Origin: an uncultured Coriobacteriaceae bacterium
GTDB taxonomy: Bacteria > Actinomycetota > Coriobacteriia > Coriobacteriales > Atopobiaceae
NCBI GenBank assembly: GCA_902795065.1
Contig: CADBJR010000010.1
Location: forward strand, 42,088-106,087
Length of the DNA: 64,000 bases
Direction of reading: 5' to 3'
The translations under genes were made by a program, and so were the position numbers. The notes under the pieces were generated by a model that was not told the DNA's origin, did not search any database, and was given only the letters and a program-made list of their open reading frames with translations. Below, one piece after another: positions 32,820 to 42,243 of this stretch. How positions within the stretch are numbered: position 1 is the first letter of the stretch; each line of letters opens with the position of its first letter.

Positions 32820-34211
32820 TTAGAGCCCCTCCCTCTTGGCGGCGAGATCGGCCACTTCCTCCTCGATGTGGAAGCGCCAGACCACGATGAGCATGATGAC
32901 GGCGAAGATGAGCGGCGCCCATCCCAGCAGGAAGTTGAGCGCGGGAACCACTGCTGCGGGCTGCGCGGGCAGGTCGGCGTTGAAGCCGGCGGAGGCGAGC
33001 CAGAAGCCGATGAACCACGTCACGCCGGACTGCGAGAGCTTGGCCATGAGGTTGTCCACCGTTGAGACCATGGAATCCAGACGGCGTCCCTCCTTGGCCT
33101 CCACGAGGTCGACGATGTTGTTGCGGTTGGTGTTGAACATGACGAACGCGATGGCGACGCCCACGCCGGTCACGGCCGCGTTCACATAGAGCGCGATGAC
33201 GTTGGACGGCTGGAGGATGAACCAGACCTTGGAGAGGATGAGCATGATGGCGCCGAGGATCATGGTGCGGCGGCGTCCGAGCGCGCGGTCGATGGGACCC
33301 ACGAGCACGCTCATGATGAGCGAGACCACGAGGTAGGCGGCCTGGATGGAGGTCGCAGCCGCGGTGGAGCCCAGCGCGTAGGTGGCGTAGTAGGTGATGC
33401 AGGTGAGCAGCAGCGTGTTGCCGCAGCCGTAGCAGGCCACGTAGATGGTGTTGCGGATGAACGACGGGCACGAGACGAGCATGCGCACGACCTCGCCAAA
33501 CGGGATCTTCTCGTCGTTGTCCTCCACCTGATGGACGCGCTCGCGCGTGGTGAGGAAGTGCACGGCTGCGCCGGCCACGCAGATGACGCCCATCACGGTC
33601 GCCGTGAGGATGAAGCCGCGGTTGGCCGCGGCCGTGAGATTGCCCGTGGAATCCATGGCGCCGAAGAGCTTGAGGAGCGGCAGGCATGCGAGTGCTCCGA
33701 TGGCGGTGCCGAGGCATCCGCCGATGTTGCGGTAGACGTTGAGGCTGCGACGATCGTCGTCACGGTTGGTGGCGACCGATCCCATGGAATTGTACGGGAT
33801 GCCGCAGAAGGTGTTGAAGGCCTCGAAGATGAAGTAGATGGCTTCTGCGACAACGGCCTTGAACAGCTCACTGCCCGGGAACGCCCAGAACAGGGCGACG
33901 ATTGAGACGGCCCAGGGAACCGCATAGAGGATGAACGGGCGGATCTTCTCACCGCTCTTGAACCTCGTGTTGAGCGCCATGTAGCCCAGCAGCGGGTCGT
34001 TCACGGCGTCCCACACGGTGCCGATGGCGAACACCGCGCCCGCCGTGCCCACGCTGATGCCCAGCACGTTGGTGAGGAAGAACATGTAGTAGATGGCTTT
34101 GAACTGGTAGACGATGTTGTCCGACATAGAGAAGGTCATGAAGCCGAGCTTCTCGACGAGGCCCATCTTCTCGGTGGTGGCGCTGACGCGCGCCTCGGCG
34201 CTCTTGCTCAT
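32820..34211 (-). CDS. MFS transporter, glycoside-pentoside-hexuronide:cation symporter family
   Basis: A 463-residue permease with about twelve membrane segments. The start KLGFMTFSMSDNIVYQFKAI, GTVWDAVNDPLLGYMALNT and SMGSVATNRDDDR are GPH-family hallmarks. The ATG at 34211 overlaps the S33 stop (ATGA), with GAGGAG upstream. GPH members usually import sugars or glycosides, yet this one is between two peptidase-type genes. It may therefore import a conjugate that the two hydrolases open. Confidence 0.88.
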   Translation of the reverse strand: MSKSAEARVSATTEKMGLVEKLGFMTFSMSDNIVYQFKAIYYMFFLTNVLGISVGTAGAVFAIGTVWDAVNDPLLGYMALNTRFKSGEKIRPFILYAVPWAVSIVALFWAFPGSELFKAVVAEAIYFIFEAFNTFCGIPYNSMGSVATNRDDDRRSLNVYRNIGGCLGTAIGALACLPLLKLFGAMDSTGNLTAAANRGFILTATVMGVICVAGAAVHFLTTRERVHQVEDNDEKIPFGEVVRMLVSCPSFIRNTIYVACYGCGNTLLLTCITYYATYALGSTAAATSIQAAYLVVSLIMSVLVGPIDRALGRRRTMILGAIMLILSKVWFILQPSNVIALYVNAAVTGVGVAIAFVMFNTNRNNIVDLVEAKEGRRLDSMVSTVDNLMAKLSQSGVTWFIGFWLASAGFNADLPAQPAAVVPALNFLLGWAPLIFAVIMLIVVWRFHIEEEVADLAAKREGL

Positions 34212-35182
34212 ATGCGGCACTCCTCGCGATCATGTACGGCCATGAGCTTCTCGCGCAGGATGCGCTTGAACTTCTCGGGCTCATCGTTCATGGGGTTGTG
34301 GCCCGAGTTCTCGAACCAAACGAGGTCCTTCTCGGGGGCCTCGATCATGTTGTACCAGTCCTCCACGAGCTCGGCGGGCGTGTTCATGTCGAGGCGCCCG
34401 TCGAGGATGAAGAACGGGACCTCGAACTTCGTGCAGGTGGCGGGGAAGTCGGTGGCGCCGACCTCTGCCCACATGACCTTGAGCACGCGCTTGTAGCCGG
34501 AGATGTAGCCCGCGAGGTCTGAGGGCGTGTACTCCCCCGACAGCAGGATCGGCTTGACCATGCTCTCGAAGTAGCTCTGCTTGCCCTCCTGCTTGGAGTA
34601 GCCGCCGTACTTCATCATGACGTTGCGCTGGGCCATCATGCCGTCGAAGCCGCCCTTGTAGACGCCCATGACGGGCGGGCCGACCTTCAGCAGCGTGTCC
34701 ATCGCCTTCACGTCGCCTGCCTTGCGCGCCTCGTTCATGCAGAATTCCCAGCTGATGCGCTCGTTCTCAGCGCCGTTGACAACCTGGCCGAAGCCCACGA
34801 AAGCTGCGATGTGCTCGGGGTGGCGGGAGCAGAGCCACGTGCCCAGCTCGCTGCCCCAGCTGCCGCCGATGACGAAGATCTTGTCCTTGCCGAAGTTGGC
34901 GCAGAGCCACTCCACCAGCTCGGCGGCGTCGTCGGTGAGGCGGCGGATGGTGAGGTCCTCATCCTTCACGCCGTACGCCGAACCGCCGGATCCGCGCTGG
35001 TCCCACGTGGCGATGGTGAAGGTGTCGAGCAGGTCGAGGTGGGCGGTCATGATGTTGTGGCGGTTGCACACGCCGGGACCGCCGTGCAGGAAGAGCAGCA
35101 CGGGTTTTGACGCGTCATCGGTCTTGATGTGGATGCGCTGCTTGATGCCGCCGATCATGATCTTGGTGTTGATGTCGATCAT
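34208..35182 (-). CDS. S33-type alpha/beta hydrolase (prolyl aminopeptidase-like)
   Basis: A 324-residue alpha/beta hydrolase. Oxyanion loop LFLHGGPG, nucleophile Ser108 in GGSWGSELG, Asp in LDGRLDMNTP and His in SGHNPMND form the triad; DQRGSGGS is the S33 signature. Enzymes of this group remove N-terminal proline or hydrolyse amide/ester bonds. First gene of an operon with a GPH symporter (overlapping ATGA) and an M20 peptidase. No signal peptide, so it is cytoplasmic. Confidence 0.9.
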   Translation of the reverse strand: MIDINTKIMIGGIKQRIHIKTDDASKPVLLFLHGGPGVCNRHNIMTAHLDLLDTFTIATWDQRGSGGSAYGVKDEDLTIRRLTDDAAELVEWLCANFGKDKIFVIGGSWGSELGTWLCSRHPEHIAAFVGFGQVVNGAENERISWEFCMNEARKAGDVKAMDTLLKVGPPVMGVYKGGFDGMMAQRNVMMKYGGYSKQEGKQSYFESMVKPILLSGEYTPSDLAGYISGYKRVLKVMWAEVGATDFPATCTKFEVPFFILDGRLDMNTPAELVEDWYNMIEAPEKDLVWFENSGHNPMNDEPEKFKRILREKLMAVHDREECRI

Positions 35183-35212
35183 CGCGATTCTCCTCTCGCC
35201 TTTCCCACCGCA

Positions 35213-35245
35213 GCGTTAAAAAGGGACGGGCATCAATTAACGTTT
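35213..35245. repeat. 33-nt repeat CGTTAAAAAGGGACGGG, copy 1
   Basis: CGTTAA and TTAACG arms around AAAGGGACGGG. It matches 59122-59154 at 29 of 33 positions. Located between the racemase stop and the S33 promoter. Confidence 0.7.
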
Positions 35246-35264
35246 CGCGCCCGCTCGGGCACCT

Positions 35265-35957
35265 CTATTCCTCCATGATGGCGTCGACCAGGGCGTCGAT
35301 GTGGATCTGCAGCGTGTCGACGGCGGGAATCGGGAGCTCCAAACGGTCGGCGAGCATGGGGAGCTCGGTGCAGCCGAGGATGACGCAATCTGCACCGTGC
35401 TCAGCGCCTTCGGCCACGAGCCTGCCGAAGTGTCCGACCGATTCGTCGGTCGCGATGCCCATCTCGAGCTCGTCGAAGATGGTTCGGTAGAGCCATTCGC
35501 GCTCGGGCTCGGGCGGACGCACGACGCCCATGCCTGCGGCGATGAGGGCATCCTTGAAAAAGGCGCCCTCCATGGTCGCCTTCGTGCCGAGCAGGAGCGG
35601 CCTCTTGAAGCCCTGCTCCACCATGACATCCCGCGTAGCCTCGACGATCGAGACCAGCGGGATCGGCGACCGTTCGGCGACACGGTCGAAGACGATGTGG
35701 CCGGTATTGCATCCGATCGCTGCGAAGTCGCAGCCCGCGTGCGCGAGCGTCTCGACGGCCTCGACGTAGTAGTCGACGAGCTGGTCGTAGCGCCCCTCCC
35801 CGCAGAGGCCCGTCACCACGAAGCAATCCCTGCTCTCGATGGTGAGGTTGGGGAAGAAGCTCCCGCCAGCGCGCTTGCAGACCTCCTGGCAGATGCGCTG
35901 GTAGTACACGACCGTGGACTCGGGACCCATCCCGCCGATCAGACCGAGCTTCCTCAT
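35265..35957 (-). CDS. aspartate/glutamate racemase family protein
   Basis: A 230-residue Asp/Glu/hydantoin racemase-type protein: KLGLIGGMGPESTVVYYQRI at the start, first catalytic Cys in AAIGCNTGHIVFD (about 83) and second in VILGCTELPM (about 195). Both cysteines are present, so racemisation of an acidic amino acid is plausible. It is followed by a 33-nt repeat and preceded 46 bp upstream by the sugar kinase gene on the same strand. Confidence 0.9.
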   Translation of the reverse strand: MRKLGLIGGMGPESTVVYYQRICQEVCKRAGGSFFPNLTIESRDCFVVTGLCGEGRYDQLVDYYVEAVETLAHAGCDFAAIGCNTGHIVFDRVAERSPIPLVSIVEATRDVMVEQGFKRPLLLGTKATMEGAFFKDALIAAGMGVVRPPEPEREWLYRTIFDELEMGIATDESVGHFGRLVAEGAEHGADCVILGCTELPMLADRLELPIPAVDTLQIHIDALVDAIMEE

Positions 35958-36003
35958 GTTCCCTCCCCTGTCGAATGGCCAGAGCCGGCTCGATGTGCCG
36001 TTC

Positions 36004-36867
36004 CTATGCGGGAAGCGCCGGTGCGCCGTGGCCCCACGAGCCGTCGAGCCCGCAGGCGCGCGCTGCTGCAGCCGCAGCGCAGTCGAGCGAGCGTTCGATG
36101 CGCTCGGGACCTTCGATCCCCTGCTTCGCGAGGCTGAACCAGCTCACGAGGAACCCTGCGATGAAGTGGTCGCCAGCCGCCATGGTGTCCTTGAAGTTGT
36201 TTACCGGCTCGGGGGCGCGGCGGTAGAACCGCTCCCCGTCGAAACCGATGGCGCCCTCTGCTCCGCGCGTCGCGCACGCGAAGCGCGGGCCGAGCGAGAC
36301 GACGTGCCTCAAGCGGTCCTCGGTCTCCTCGACGGTCAGGTCGCTGCAGCTCGTGAAGGCGAGGTCCACCTGCGGCGCGACCCGGTCGTAATACGCGGCG
36401 GTCGAGTCGCTGCTGAAGTCGAACGAGATGGGCACGCCCGTCGTGCGGATCTTGCGCAGCTGCCGTTCGGTGAATCCGTAGCACCCCGAATGCACCGCAT
36501 CGAACTGCCGGATATAGGCGAGGTCGAAGCGGTCGAGCGCATAGGGTTTCTCGGCGAGGATGCCGCCGCCGTTGCCGCCGACGAAGACGCGGTCGCCGTC
36601 CACCAGCGAGACGCGAGCGATGCCGGTCGGTCCCAGCTGCTGGTAGCACTTGACGAGCTCGACGCCCTCGTCCTCGAGCGAGCGGATGACGTGCTCCGCC
36701 GCCGCATCGCTTCCGAAGGCGCCGAGGTAGGCGCAGCGGGCGGCGCCGTTGAGCCGCGCCGCCACCGCGACGTTCACCGCGTTGCCTCCCGGATACATGG
36801 TGCCCGTATGCTCGTAGACGTCGACGACGTTGTCACCGAAGCCCAGGATGCTCACGTCAAGCGCCAT
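36004..36867 (-). CDS. PfkB-family sugar kinase, fructoselysine-6-kinase (FrlD)-like
   Basis: A 287-residue ribokinase-fold enzyme. FGDNVVDVYEH, PGGNAVNVAVAAR, ISFDFSSD and RAPEPVNNFKDTMAAGDHFI align by eye with E. coli FrlD. The catalytic Asp in AAGDHF is present, but the anion-hole motif GAGDS is AAGDH. It may phosphorylate fructoselysine or a related Amadori compound. No deglycase (FrlB-like) is nearby, so this is a family-level guess. It lies 15 bp after the CoA-ligase stop, possibly in its operon. Confidence 0.8.
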   Translation of the reverse strand: MALDVSILGFGDNVVDVYEHTGTMYPGGNAVNVAVAARLNGAARCAYLGAFGSDAAAEHVIRSLEDEGVELVKCYQQLGPTGIARVSLVDGDRVFVGGNGGGILAEKPYALDRFDLAYIRQFDAVHSGCYGFTERQLRKIRTTGVPISFDFSSDSTAAYYDRVAPQVDLAFTSCSDLTVEETEDRLRHVVSLGPRFACATRGAEGAIGFDGERFYRRAPEPVNNFKDTMAAGDHFIAGFLVSWFSLAKQGIEGPERIERSLDCAAAAAARACGLDGSWGHGAPALPA

Positions 36868-36882
36868 AGCCGGCCAACCCCT

Positions 36883-38124
36883 CTAGTCGTAGCGCTCGTC
36901 GAACACGCGCTTGGTCTTCTTCTCGCTGCGCGGCAGCATGCCGAGCTCGACGATCTTGACGAGCGGCGTGAAGCCGATGCGATGCTTGACGCGCTTGGCA
37001 ACGCGGCGGCGCAGATCCTCCCAGTCCACGGATCCGTTGGTCTCGACGTAGATGCGCATGGTGTCGCGGCCGTCGAGGTGGCTGAGACGGATCTGGTACT
37101 CGCTCGAGAGCTCGGGGAACTCGGCGAGGACCTCCTCGATCTGGGCGGGGAAGACGTTCACGCCGTGGATCTTCATCATGTCGTCGGAGCGGCCCGTGAT
37201 GGTGTCGATGCGCGGATGCTCGTTGTGGCCGCAGGCGCACTCGCCGGGGATGATGCGCGAGAGGTCGTGCGTGCGGAAGCGGATGAGCGGCGCACCCTCC
37301 TTGACGAGCGTCGTGAGCACGATCTCGCCCCACTCGCCGTCGGGCAGGACCTCGCCCGTATCGGGATCGATGATCTCCACGTAGACGAAGTCGCTCCACA
37401 CGTGCATACCGTGGCCGTGGGCGCAGTTGATGCCGATGCCGGGGCCGTAGATCTCGGTGAGACCGTAGATGTCGTAGTACTCGACGCCCAGCGCATCGAC
37501 GATGCGCTTGCGGATCTTCTCGCCCGCGCGCTCGGAGCCGGTGATGAGCTTGCGCAGGCAGATCTTGTCCTTGATACCGCGCTTCTCGACCTCCTCGGCG
37601 ATGAGCAGGGCGTAGCTCGCGGTGGCGGTGAAGACGGTGGTCTGCATGTCCATCATGAACTGGAGCTGCTTCTCGGTGTTGCCCGGGCCCATGGGGACGG
37701 CCATGGCGCCGAGGAGCTCGCAGCCCGCCTGGAAGCCGATGCCCGCGGTCCAGAGGCCGTAGCCCGGCGTGATCTGCACGCGGTCCTCGGACGTGACGCC
37801 CGCGTATTCGTAGCAGCGCGCGAACTGGATGGCCCAGTCCTCGACGTCCTTCTTGGTGTAGGGGATGATGACGGGCGTGCCGGTAGTGCCGCTCGAGGAG
37901 TGGATGCGCACGATCTCGCTTTCGGGCACGGCGGCGAGACCCAGCGGATATGCCTCGCGGAGGTCCTGCTTCTCACAGAACGGCAGGGCGAGGAAGTCCT
38001 CCACGCTCGAGACGCCCGTGATACCCGCCTCGCGCAGGCGCTTGCCGTAGAAGTGGCCGGGCAGGGCGATGAGGCGCTTGACCTGGGCATCGACCTGCTT
38101 GAGCTGGGTCTCGGTGATCTGCAT
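36883..38124 (-). CDS. phenylacetate-CoA ligase family (aryl-acid AMP-forming ligase)
   Basis: A 413-residue adenylate-forming ligase. P-loop IHSSSGTTGTPVIIPYTKKD, YDIYGLTEIYGPGI, IRFRTHDLSRI and GRSDDMMKIHGVNVFP are typical of PaaK. It activates phenylacetate or indoleacetate to the CoA thioester, or runs backwards to make ATP. It follows iorA-iorB, which turn aryl-pyruvates into aryl-acetyl-CoA. The three together look like an energy-yielding aromatic amino acid fermentation branch. The start is ATG at 38124 with AAGGA 8 bases before it. A 66-nt palindrome lies in the leader. Confidence 0.92.
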   Translation of the reverse strand: MQITETQLKQVDAQVKRLIALPGHFYGKRLREAGITGVSSVEDFLALPFCEKQDLREAYPLGLAAVPESEIVRIHSSSGTTGTPVIIPYTKKDVEDWAIQFARCYEYAGVTSEDRVQITPGYGLWTAGIGFQAGCELLGAMAVPMGPGNTEKQLQFMMDMQTTVFTATASYALLIAEEVEKRGIKDKICLRKLITGSERAGEKIRKRIVDALGVEYYDIYGLTEIYGPGIGINCAHGHGMHVWSDFVYVEIIDPDTGEVLPDGEWGEIVLTTLVKEGAPLIRFRTHDLSRIIPGECACGHNEHPRIDTITGRSDDMMKIHGVNVFPAQIEEVLAEFPELSSEYQIRLSHLDGRDTMRIYVETNGSVDWEDLRRRVAKRVKHRIGFTPLVKIVELGMLPRSEKKTKRVFDERYD

Positions 38125-38141
38125 CGTCAATCCTTTCTGAA

Positions 38142-38207
38142 ATGAGACACTGCTCCCCGGGAGGGTGTCTCAATAATGAGACACCCTCCCGGGGAGCAGT
38201 GTCTCAT
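38142..38207. repeat. 66-nt nested palindrome, GAGACAC family copy 2
   Basis: A near-perfect palindrome (one unpaired base couple near the centre) whose halves are themselves hairpins with GAGACAC/GTGTCTC arms. The outer ends ATGAGACAC match 5713-5745. It overlaps the iorB stop codon and precedes the CoA-ligase gene. Confidence 0.85.
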
Positions 38208-38779
38208 TCGCTCCAATCGAGGGCACGGAAGTTGAGTTCGTGGAACCGTTCGGGCAGGCGCGCGGCGATGGCGGAGCGGATATCGTCGGCCGTGAGCGCG
38301 AGCACGCGAGTGCGAACGGCGGCGCCGAGCAGCACGACGTTGAGGCACTTGGCGGACCCGAGCGCCTCGGCGGCGGCATCGGCATCCACCACGACGAGCT
38401 TCTCCCCCACCTGCTCGCGGAGATACGCCATGACGGCGGCGAGGTCGTACACGGGACCGCCGATGGTGGCCGAGACGGGGATGATGGGGCGGGTGCTCAC
38501 CACGACCGTGCCGCCTTCCCGCAGGTACGGGAGCTGGCGGACGGCCTCGGCAGGCTCGAACGCGATGATCAGGTCTGCACGGCCGCGGCCGATCAGCGGC
38601 GAGGCGACGCCGTCGCCGATGCGCACGTGGCTGAAGACGGACCCGCCGCGCTGCGCCATGCCGATGGTCTCGGCGGTCTTGACGGGAAGGCCCTTGGACA
38701 TGGCCGCCGCCGCGAGGAGCTTCGAGGCGAGGATGGTGCCCTGACCGCCCACGCCGCACAGGACGATGGAATCGCTCAC
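38204..38779 (-). CDS. iorB: indolepyruvate oxidoreductase beta subunit
   Basis: A 191-residue gamma-type subunit of 2-oxoacid:ferredoxin oxidoreductases: IVLCGVGGQGTILASKLLA at the start, GMAQRGGSVFSHVRIGDG and PLIGRGRADLIIAFEPAEAV. With IorA it oxidatively decarboxylates indolepyruvate and other aryl-pyruvates to acyl-CoA, reducing ferredoxin. Its ATG overlaps the iorA stop (ATGA), so the two subunits are made together. Confidence 0.95.
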   Translation of the reverse strand: MSDSIVLCGVGGQGTILASKLLAAAAMSKGLPVKTAETIGMAQRGGSVFSHVRIGDGVASPLIGRGRADLIIAFEPAEAVRQLPYLREGGTVVVSTRPIIPVSATIGGPVYDLAAVMAYLREQVGEKLVVVDADAAAEALGSAKCLNVVLLGAAVRTRVLALTADDIRSAIAARLPERFHELNFRALDWSE

Positions 38780-40599
38780 AGCCGCTCACCTCCCGAGATG
38801 GCGGTGACGGGGCAGAGCTGCTCGCAGAGGGTGCATCCCGTGCAGAGCGTCTCGTCGATCAGCGCCTTGTTGTCCTTGAGCGAGAGCGCCGGGCAGCCGA
38901 TCTCGCGGATGCAGCGCTTGCAGCCGATGCAGCGGGCGCGGTCGACCGTGCTTCTCGCCTGCGGCTTCGCGAGCACGACGCACGGGCTCTTGAAGATGAT
39001 GGCCTTCACGCCGGGCTCGTCCACCACGCGGCGCACGCACGCGACGGCGGCGGCGTGGTCGAGCGGGTCGACCGTCTCGACGACCGTGAGTCCGATGCCG
39101 CGCAGCACGTTCTCGATCGAGACCTTCTCGACGGCCTGGCCCATCATGGTACGGCCGGTACCGGGGTGCGGCTGATGGCCGGTCATGGCAGTGGTGGAGT
39201 TGTCGAGCACGCAGACGGTGAGGTCCGCCTGGTTGTAGAAGGCGTTGATGACGCCCGTGATCCCGCTCGCGAAGAACGTGGAATCGCCCACGAACGCGAA
39301 GCAGGCGGTGTCGGGCTCCACGTGGTAGATGCCCTGCGCGATCGTGATGCCCGCGCCCATGCAGAGGCAGGTATCGACCATGTTGAGCGGGGCGGCGTTG
39401 CCCAGCGTATAGCAGCCGATGTCGCCGGTGAAGAGCGCCTTGCGGCTGCCCATGGCCTTCTTGACGGCGTAGAAGCTCGCGCGGTGCGGGCAGCCGGCGC
39501 AGAGCACGGGCGGGCGCACGGGGAGCTGCGGAGCGGGCGCGGCAGCTGAGGCGGCAGGTGCGGAGACACCCAGCTCGGGCACCGAGGCAAGCGCTGCTGC
39601 TACGGACTCCACGGTGTTCTCGCCCGCAGGCTGGACGTGGCCCGTGAGCTTGCCGCAGATCTTGACGGAAACCCCGTGCTTGCCCGCCACCTGCAGGAGC
39701 GCCCGCTCGATCACGGGATCGAGCTCCTCCACGCAGAGCACGCCGTCGAGCCCCTCGAGGAACTCGAGCGCGAGCTGCTCGGGGAACGGGAACGGCGTCG
39801 CGACGCGCAGGAGGCGCGGGCGGGAGGCATCGTCGAGGCTCTCCTCGACGTAGGTCCAGCTGATGCCGTGGGTGGCGATGCCCCAGGTGGCGGAGCTGTC
39901 CGCTCCTTCGGGGATGATGCGGTTCGCGGCATAGGAGGAGAGCTCCTCGGCGAGCGCCGCGTTGCGCGCCTCGATCTTGGCGTGGTTGGCGAGCGAGAGG
40001 CGCGGGAAGATGACCCAGCGGCCGGGATCCTTGGCGAAGCCCGCGGACGTGTTGGCGAGATACTCGTCGGGATTGGCGACCGAGATCGCCTCGTAGCCGT
40101 GGTCGACGCGCGTGGTGGCGCGGAAGATGACGGGCGAGCCGATGCGCTCTGAGAGCGCGAAGGCGTCCTGGATCATCGCATAGGCCTCGGCGACGCCCGA
40201 CGGATCGAACACGGGCAGCTTGGCGAACTGCGCGAAGGTGCGCGTGTCCTGCTCGGTCTGCGATGAGATGGGGCCGGGGTCGTCGGCGACCATGACCACC
40301 ATGCCGCCCTTGACGCCGATGTAGGCGAGGCTCATGAGCGGGTCGGAGGCCACGTTGAGACCCACCTGCTTGCAGGTGACGAGGGAGCGGGCGCCCGCGT
40401 AGGCGGCCCCGGCGGCAACCTCGAGGGCGGCCTTCTCGTTGATGGACCACTCCACGTAGACGCCGTCGCCCTTGCGTTTGGCGATGGTCTCGAGCACCTC
40501 GGTCGACGGCGTGCCGGGATAGCCGGCGACGACGTTCACGCCGGCGGCCAGCGCACCCAGAGCGATCGCCTCGTTGCCCATCAGGAACTCGTCGTGCAT
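38776..40599 (-). CDS. iorA: indolepyruvate ferredoxin oxidoreductase alpha subunit
   Basis: A 607-residue subunit. The N-terminal pyrimidine-binding domain starts FLMGNEAIALGALAAGVNVV. The TPP-binding domain has CAGCPHRASF and GDSTFFASGITGVINAFYNQ. Two C-terminal 4Fe-4S clusters are CIGCKRCIREIGCP and CTGCTLCEQLCP. The start is ATG at 40599 (MHDEFLMGNE) after GGGAGG; a longer frame runs into the divergent promoter region and is not used. This is an oxygen-sensitive anaerobic enzyme. Confidence 0.96.
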   Translation of the reverse strand: MHDEFLMGNEAIALGALAAGVNVVAGYPGTPSTEVLETIAKRKGDGVYVEWSINEKAALEVAAGAAYAGARSLVTCKQVGLNVASDPLMSLAYIGVKGGMVVMVADDPGPISSQTEQDTRTFAQFAKLPVFDPSGVAEAYAMIQDAFALSERIGSPVIFRATTRVDHGYEAISVANPDEYLANTSAGFAKDPGRWVIFPRLSLANHAKIEARNAALAEELSSYAANRIIPEGADSSATWGIATHGISWTYVEESLDDASRPRLLRVATPFPFPEQLALEFLEGLDGVLCVEELDPVIERALLQVAGKHGVSVKICGKLTGHVQPAGENTVESVAAALASVPELGVSAPAASAAAPAPQLPVRPPVLCAGCPHRASFYAVKKAMGSRKALFTGDIGCYTLGNAAPLNMVDTCLCMGAGITIAQGIYHVEPDTACFAFVGDSTFFASGITGVINAFYNQADLTVCVLDNSTTAMTGHQPHPGTGRTMMGQAVEKVSIENVLRGIGLTVVETVDPLDHAAAVACVRRVVDEPGVKAIIFKSPCVVLAKPQARSTVDRARCIGCKRCIREIGCPALSLKDNKALIDETLCTGCTLCEQLCPVTAISGGERL

Positions 40600-40747
40600 G
40601 CGTCCTCCCTGCGGACCGACAGCCTTGTACATGTTGAACAGTAGCAGGTCTCCGATGCCTCGGGTTGTTTGTTCACATGTTGGAGACATGTTCGCGATTC
40701 CGCGCGTATCATCATCGATAGATGCTTCCGCAGAAAGGAGACGCACC

Positions 40748-42235
40748 ATGGCAACCCTCGATAGGAGATCCGCCCTCAAGCTTCTCGCGCTCGGCGTCAT
40801 CGCACCGGGAGCGGCGCTCGCAGCCTGCGCGAACGGCACGACCCCCGAGCCCGCGCCCGTGGAGCCCGACCAGGGCGGCGGAACCCCGGAGCCCGAGCCG
40901 GCGCCCGTCTCCTACACGATCGACAACATCCGCGACTACGTCGTCGGCGTCGACGAGCCGATTGCGCTCGAGGATGGGACCAAGCAGCCGCAGATCTGCT
41001 TCGACAACGCCGCGACGACCCCCGCGCTCGTCCCGGTGCTCGAGGAGGTCCAGAGCCGCCTCCTCACGTACGGCTCGATCGGACGCGGCTTCTCGCCGAA
41101 GTCGGACATCTCCACCGAGGTCTACTACACGACGCGCGACAAGGTGCTCGAGTTCCTCGGCACGAGCAGCGAGAACTACACCTGCGTCTACGTCAACACC
41201 GCAACCGACGGCCTCAACAAGCTCGCCTCCGCCCTCGTCGAGAGCCCCGACGACATCGTGCTCGCCACGCGCGCCGAGCACCACGCCAACGACCTGCCGT
41301 GGCGCAACCGCTGCAAGGTCGTCTACGCGGAGGTCGACGAGAAGGGCCGCATCATCTACGAGGACATCGAGCGTCTCCTCACCGAGAACGACGTGAAGAT
41401 CGTCACCGTGACCGCTGCCTCGAACGTGACCGGCTATGTGACCGATGTCCACCGCGTGGCCAAGATGGCGCACGAGCACGGTGCGAAGATCGTCGTCGAC
41501 GGCGCGCAGATCGTGGCGCATCGCGCGTTCTCGATGGAGGGCGGCGCGCCGGAGGAGAGCATCGACTACTTCGTCTTCTCCGCGCACAAGATGTACACCC
41601 CCTTCGGCGGCGGCGCGATCGTCGGCCGCACCGAGGAGATCCAGGCGCACGCGCCCCGTTTCTGGGGCGGCGGCACCGTGCTGGTGGTCTCCGACGACTG
41701 GGTGGAGTACAAGAACGCTCCGGAGCTCTGGGAGGCGGGATCGCCCAACTACCTGAGCGTCGTCGGCCTCGGCAAGGCCATCGACGTCCTCCGGGAGGTG
41801 GGGTTCGACGCCATCGCCGAGCACGAGCAGCGGCTCAACCGCAAGCTGATCGACGGCCTGGTCACCCAGCCGAACATCATCGTGTACGGCGACACCGAGC
41901 AGATCGACGATAAGGTGGGCGTGGTCACGTTCAATTACAGCGATGTCAACACCATGGTGCTCGCACTCCGCCTCGCCGCGTCATACGGCATCGCCACGCG
42001 GCGCGGAGCCTTCTGCGCGCACCCCTACGTGTGGCGCCTCACGGGTGTCACCAAGGAGGAGATCGAGGGCTTCGCCAACTGCACCGACGTGAACACCATG
42101 GGCATGGTCCGCGTCAGCTTCGGCATCTACAACACCGAGGAGGAGGTCGACCGGTTCCTCGAGATCCTCCCCGAGGCGGTCGAGCGCGCCAAGGAGGATA
42201 TGAAGCACTACATCCGCTGCGATCCGCAGTACTAG
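40748..42235 (+). CDS. exported lipoprotein of class V aminotransferase / cysteine-desulfurase-like fold
   Basis: A 495-residue protein. It starts with a twin-arginine-like lipoprotein signal (LDRRSALKLLALG to LAAC, Cys27), then a Pro/Glu-rich linker (about 30-55). The rest is a full class V PLP fold: CFDNAATTPALVP, the PLP lysine in VFSAHKMYTPFGGG (about 281), and GIATRRGAFCAHPY. A PLP enzyme on the outer face of the membrane is unusual; Tat export would carry it out already folded with cofactor. It might be an epimerase, lyase or desulfurase. AAAGGAG precedes ATG at 40748. Followed 8 bp later by an MBL-fold gene. Confidence 0.85.
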   Translation: MATLDRRSALKLLALGVIAPGAALAACANGTTPEPAPVEPDQGGGTPEPEPAPVSYTIDNIRDYVVGVDEPIALEDGTKQPQICFDNAATTPALVPVLEEVQSRLLTYGSIGRGFSPKSDISTEVYYTTRDKVLEFLGTSSENYTCVYVNTATDGLNKLASALVESPDDIVLATRAEHHANDLPWRNRCKVVYAEVDEKGRIIYEDIERLLTENDVKIVTVTAASNVTGYVTDVHRVAKMAHEHGAKIVVDGAQIVAHRAFSMEGGAPEESIDYFVFSAHKMYTPFGGGAIVGRTEEIQAHAPRFWGGGTVLVVSDDWVEYKNAPELWEAGSPNYLSVVGLGKAIDVLREVGFDAIAEHEQRLNRKLIDGLVTQPNIIVYGDTEQIDDKVGVVTFNYSDVNTMVLALRLAASYGIATRRGAFCAHPYVWRLTGVTKEEIEGFANCTDVNTMGMVRVSFGIYNTEEEVDRFLEILPEAVERAKEDMKHYIRCDPQY

Positions 42236-42243
42236 GAGCACCC

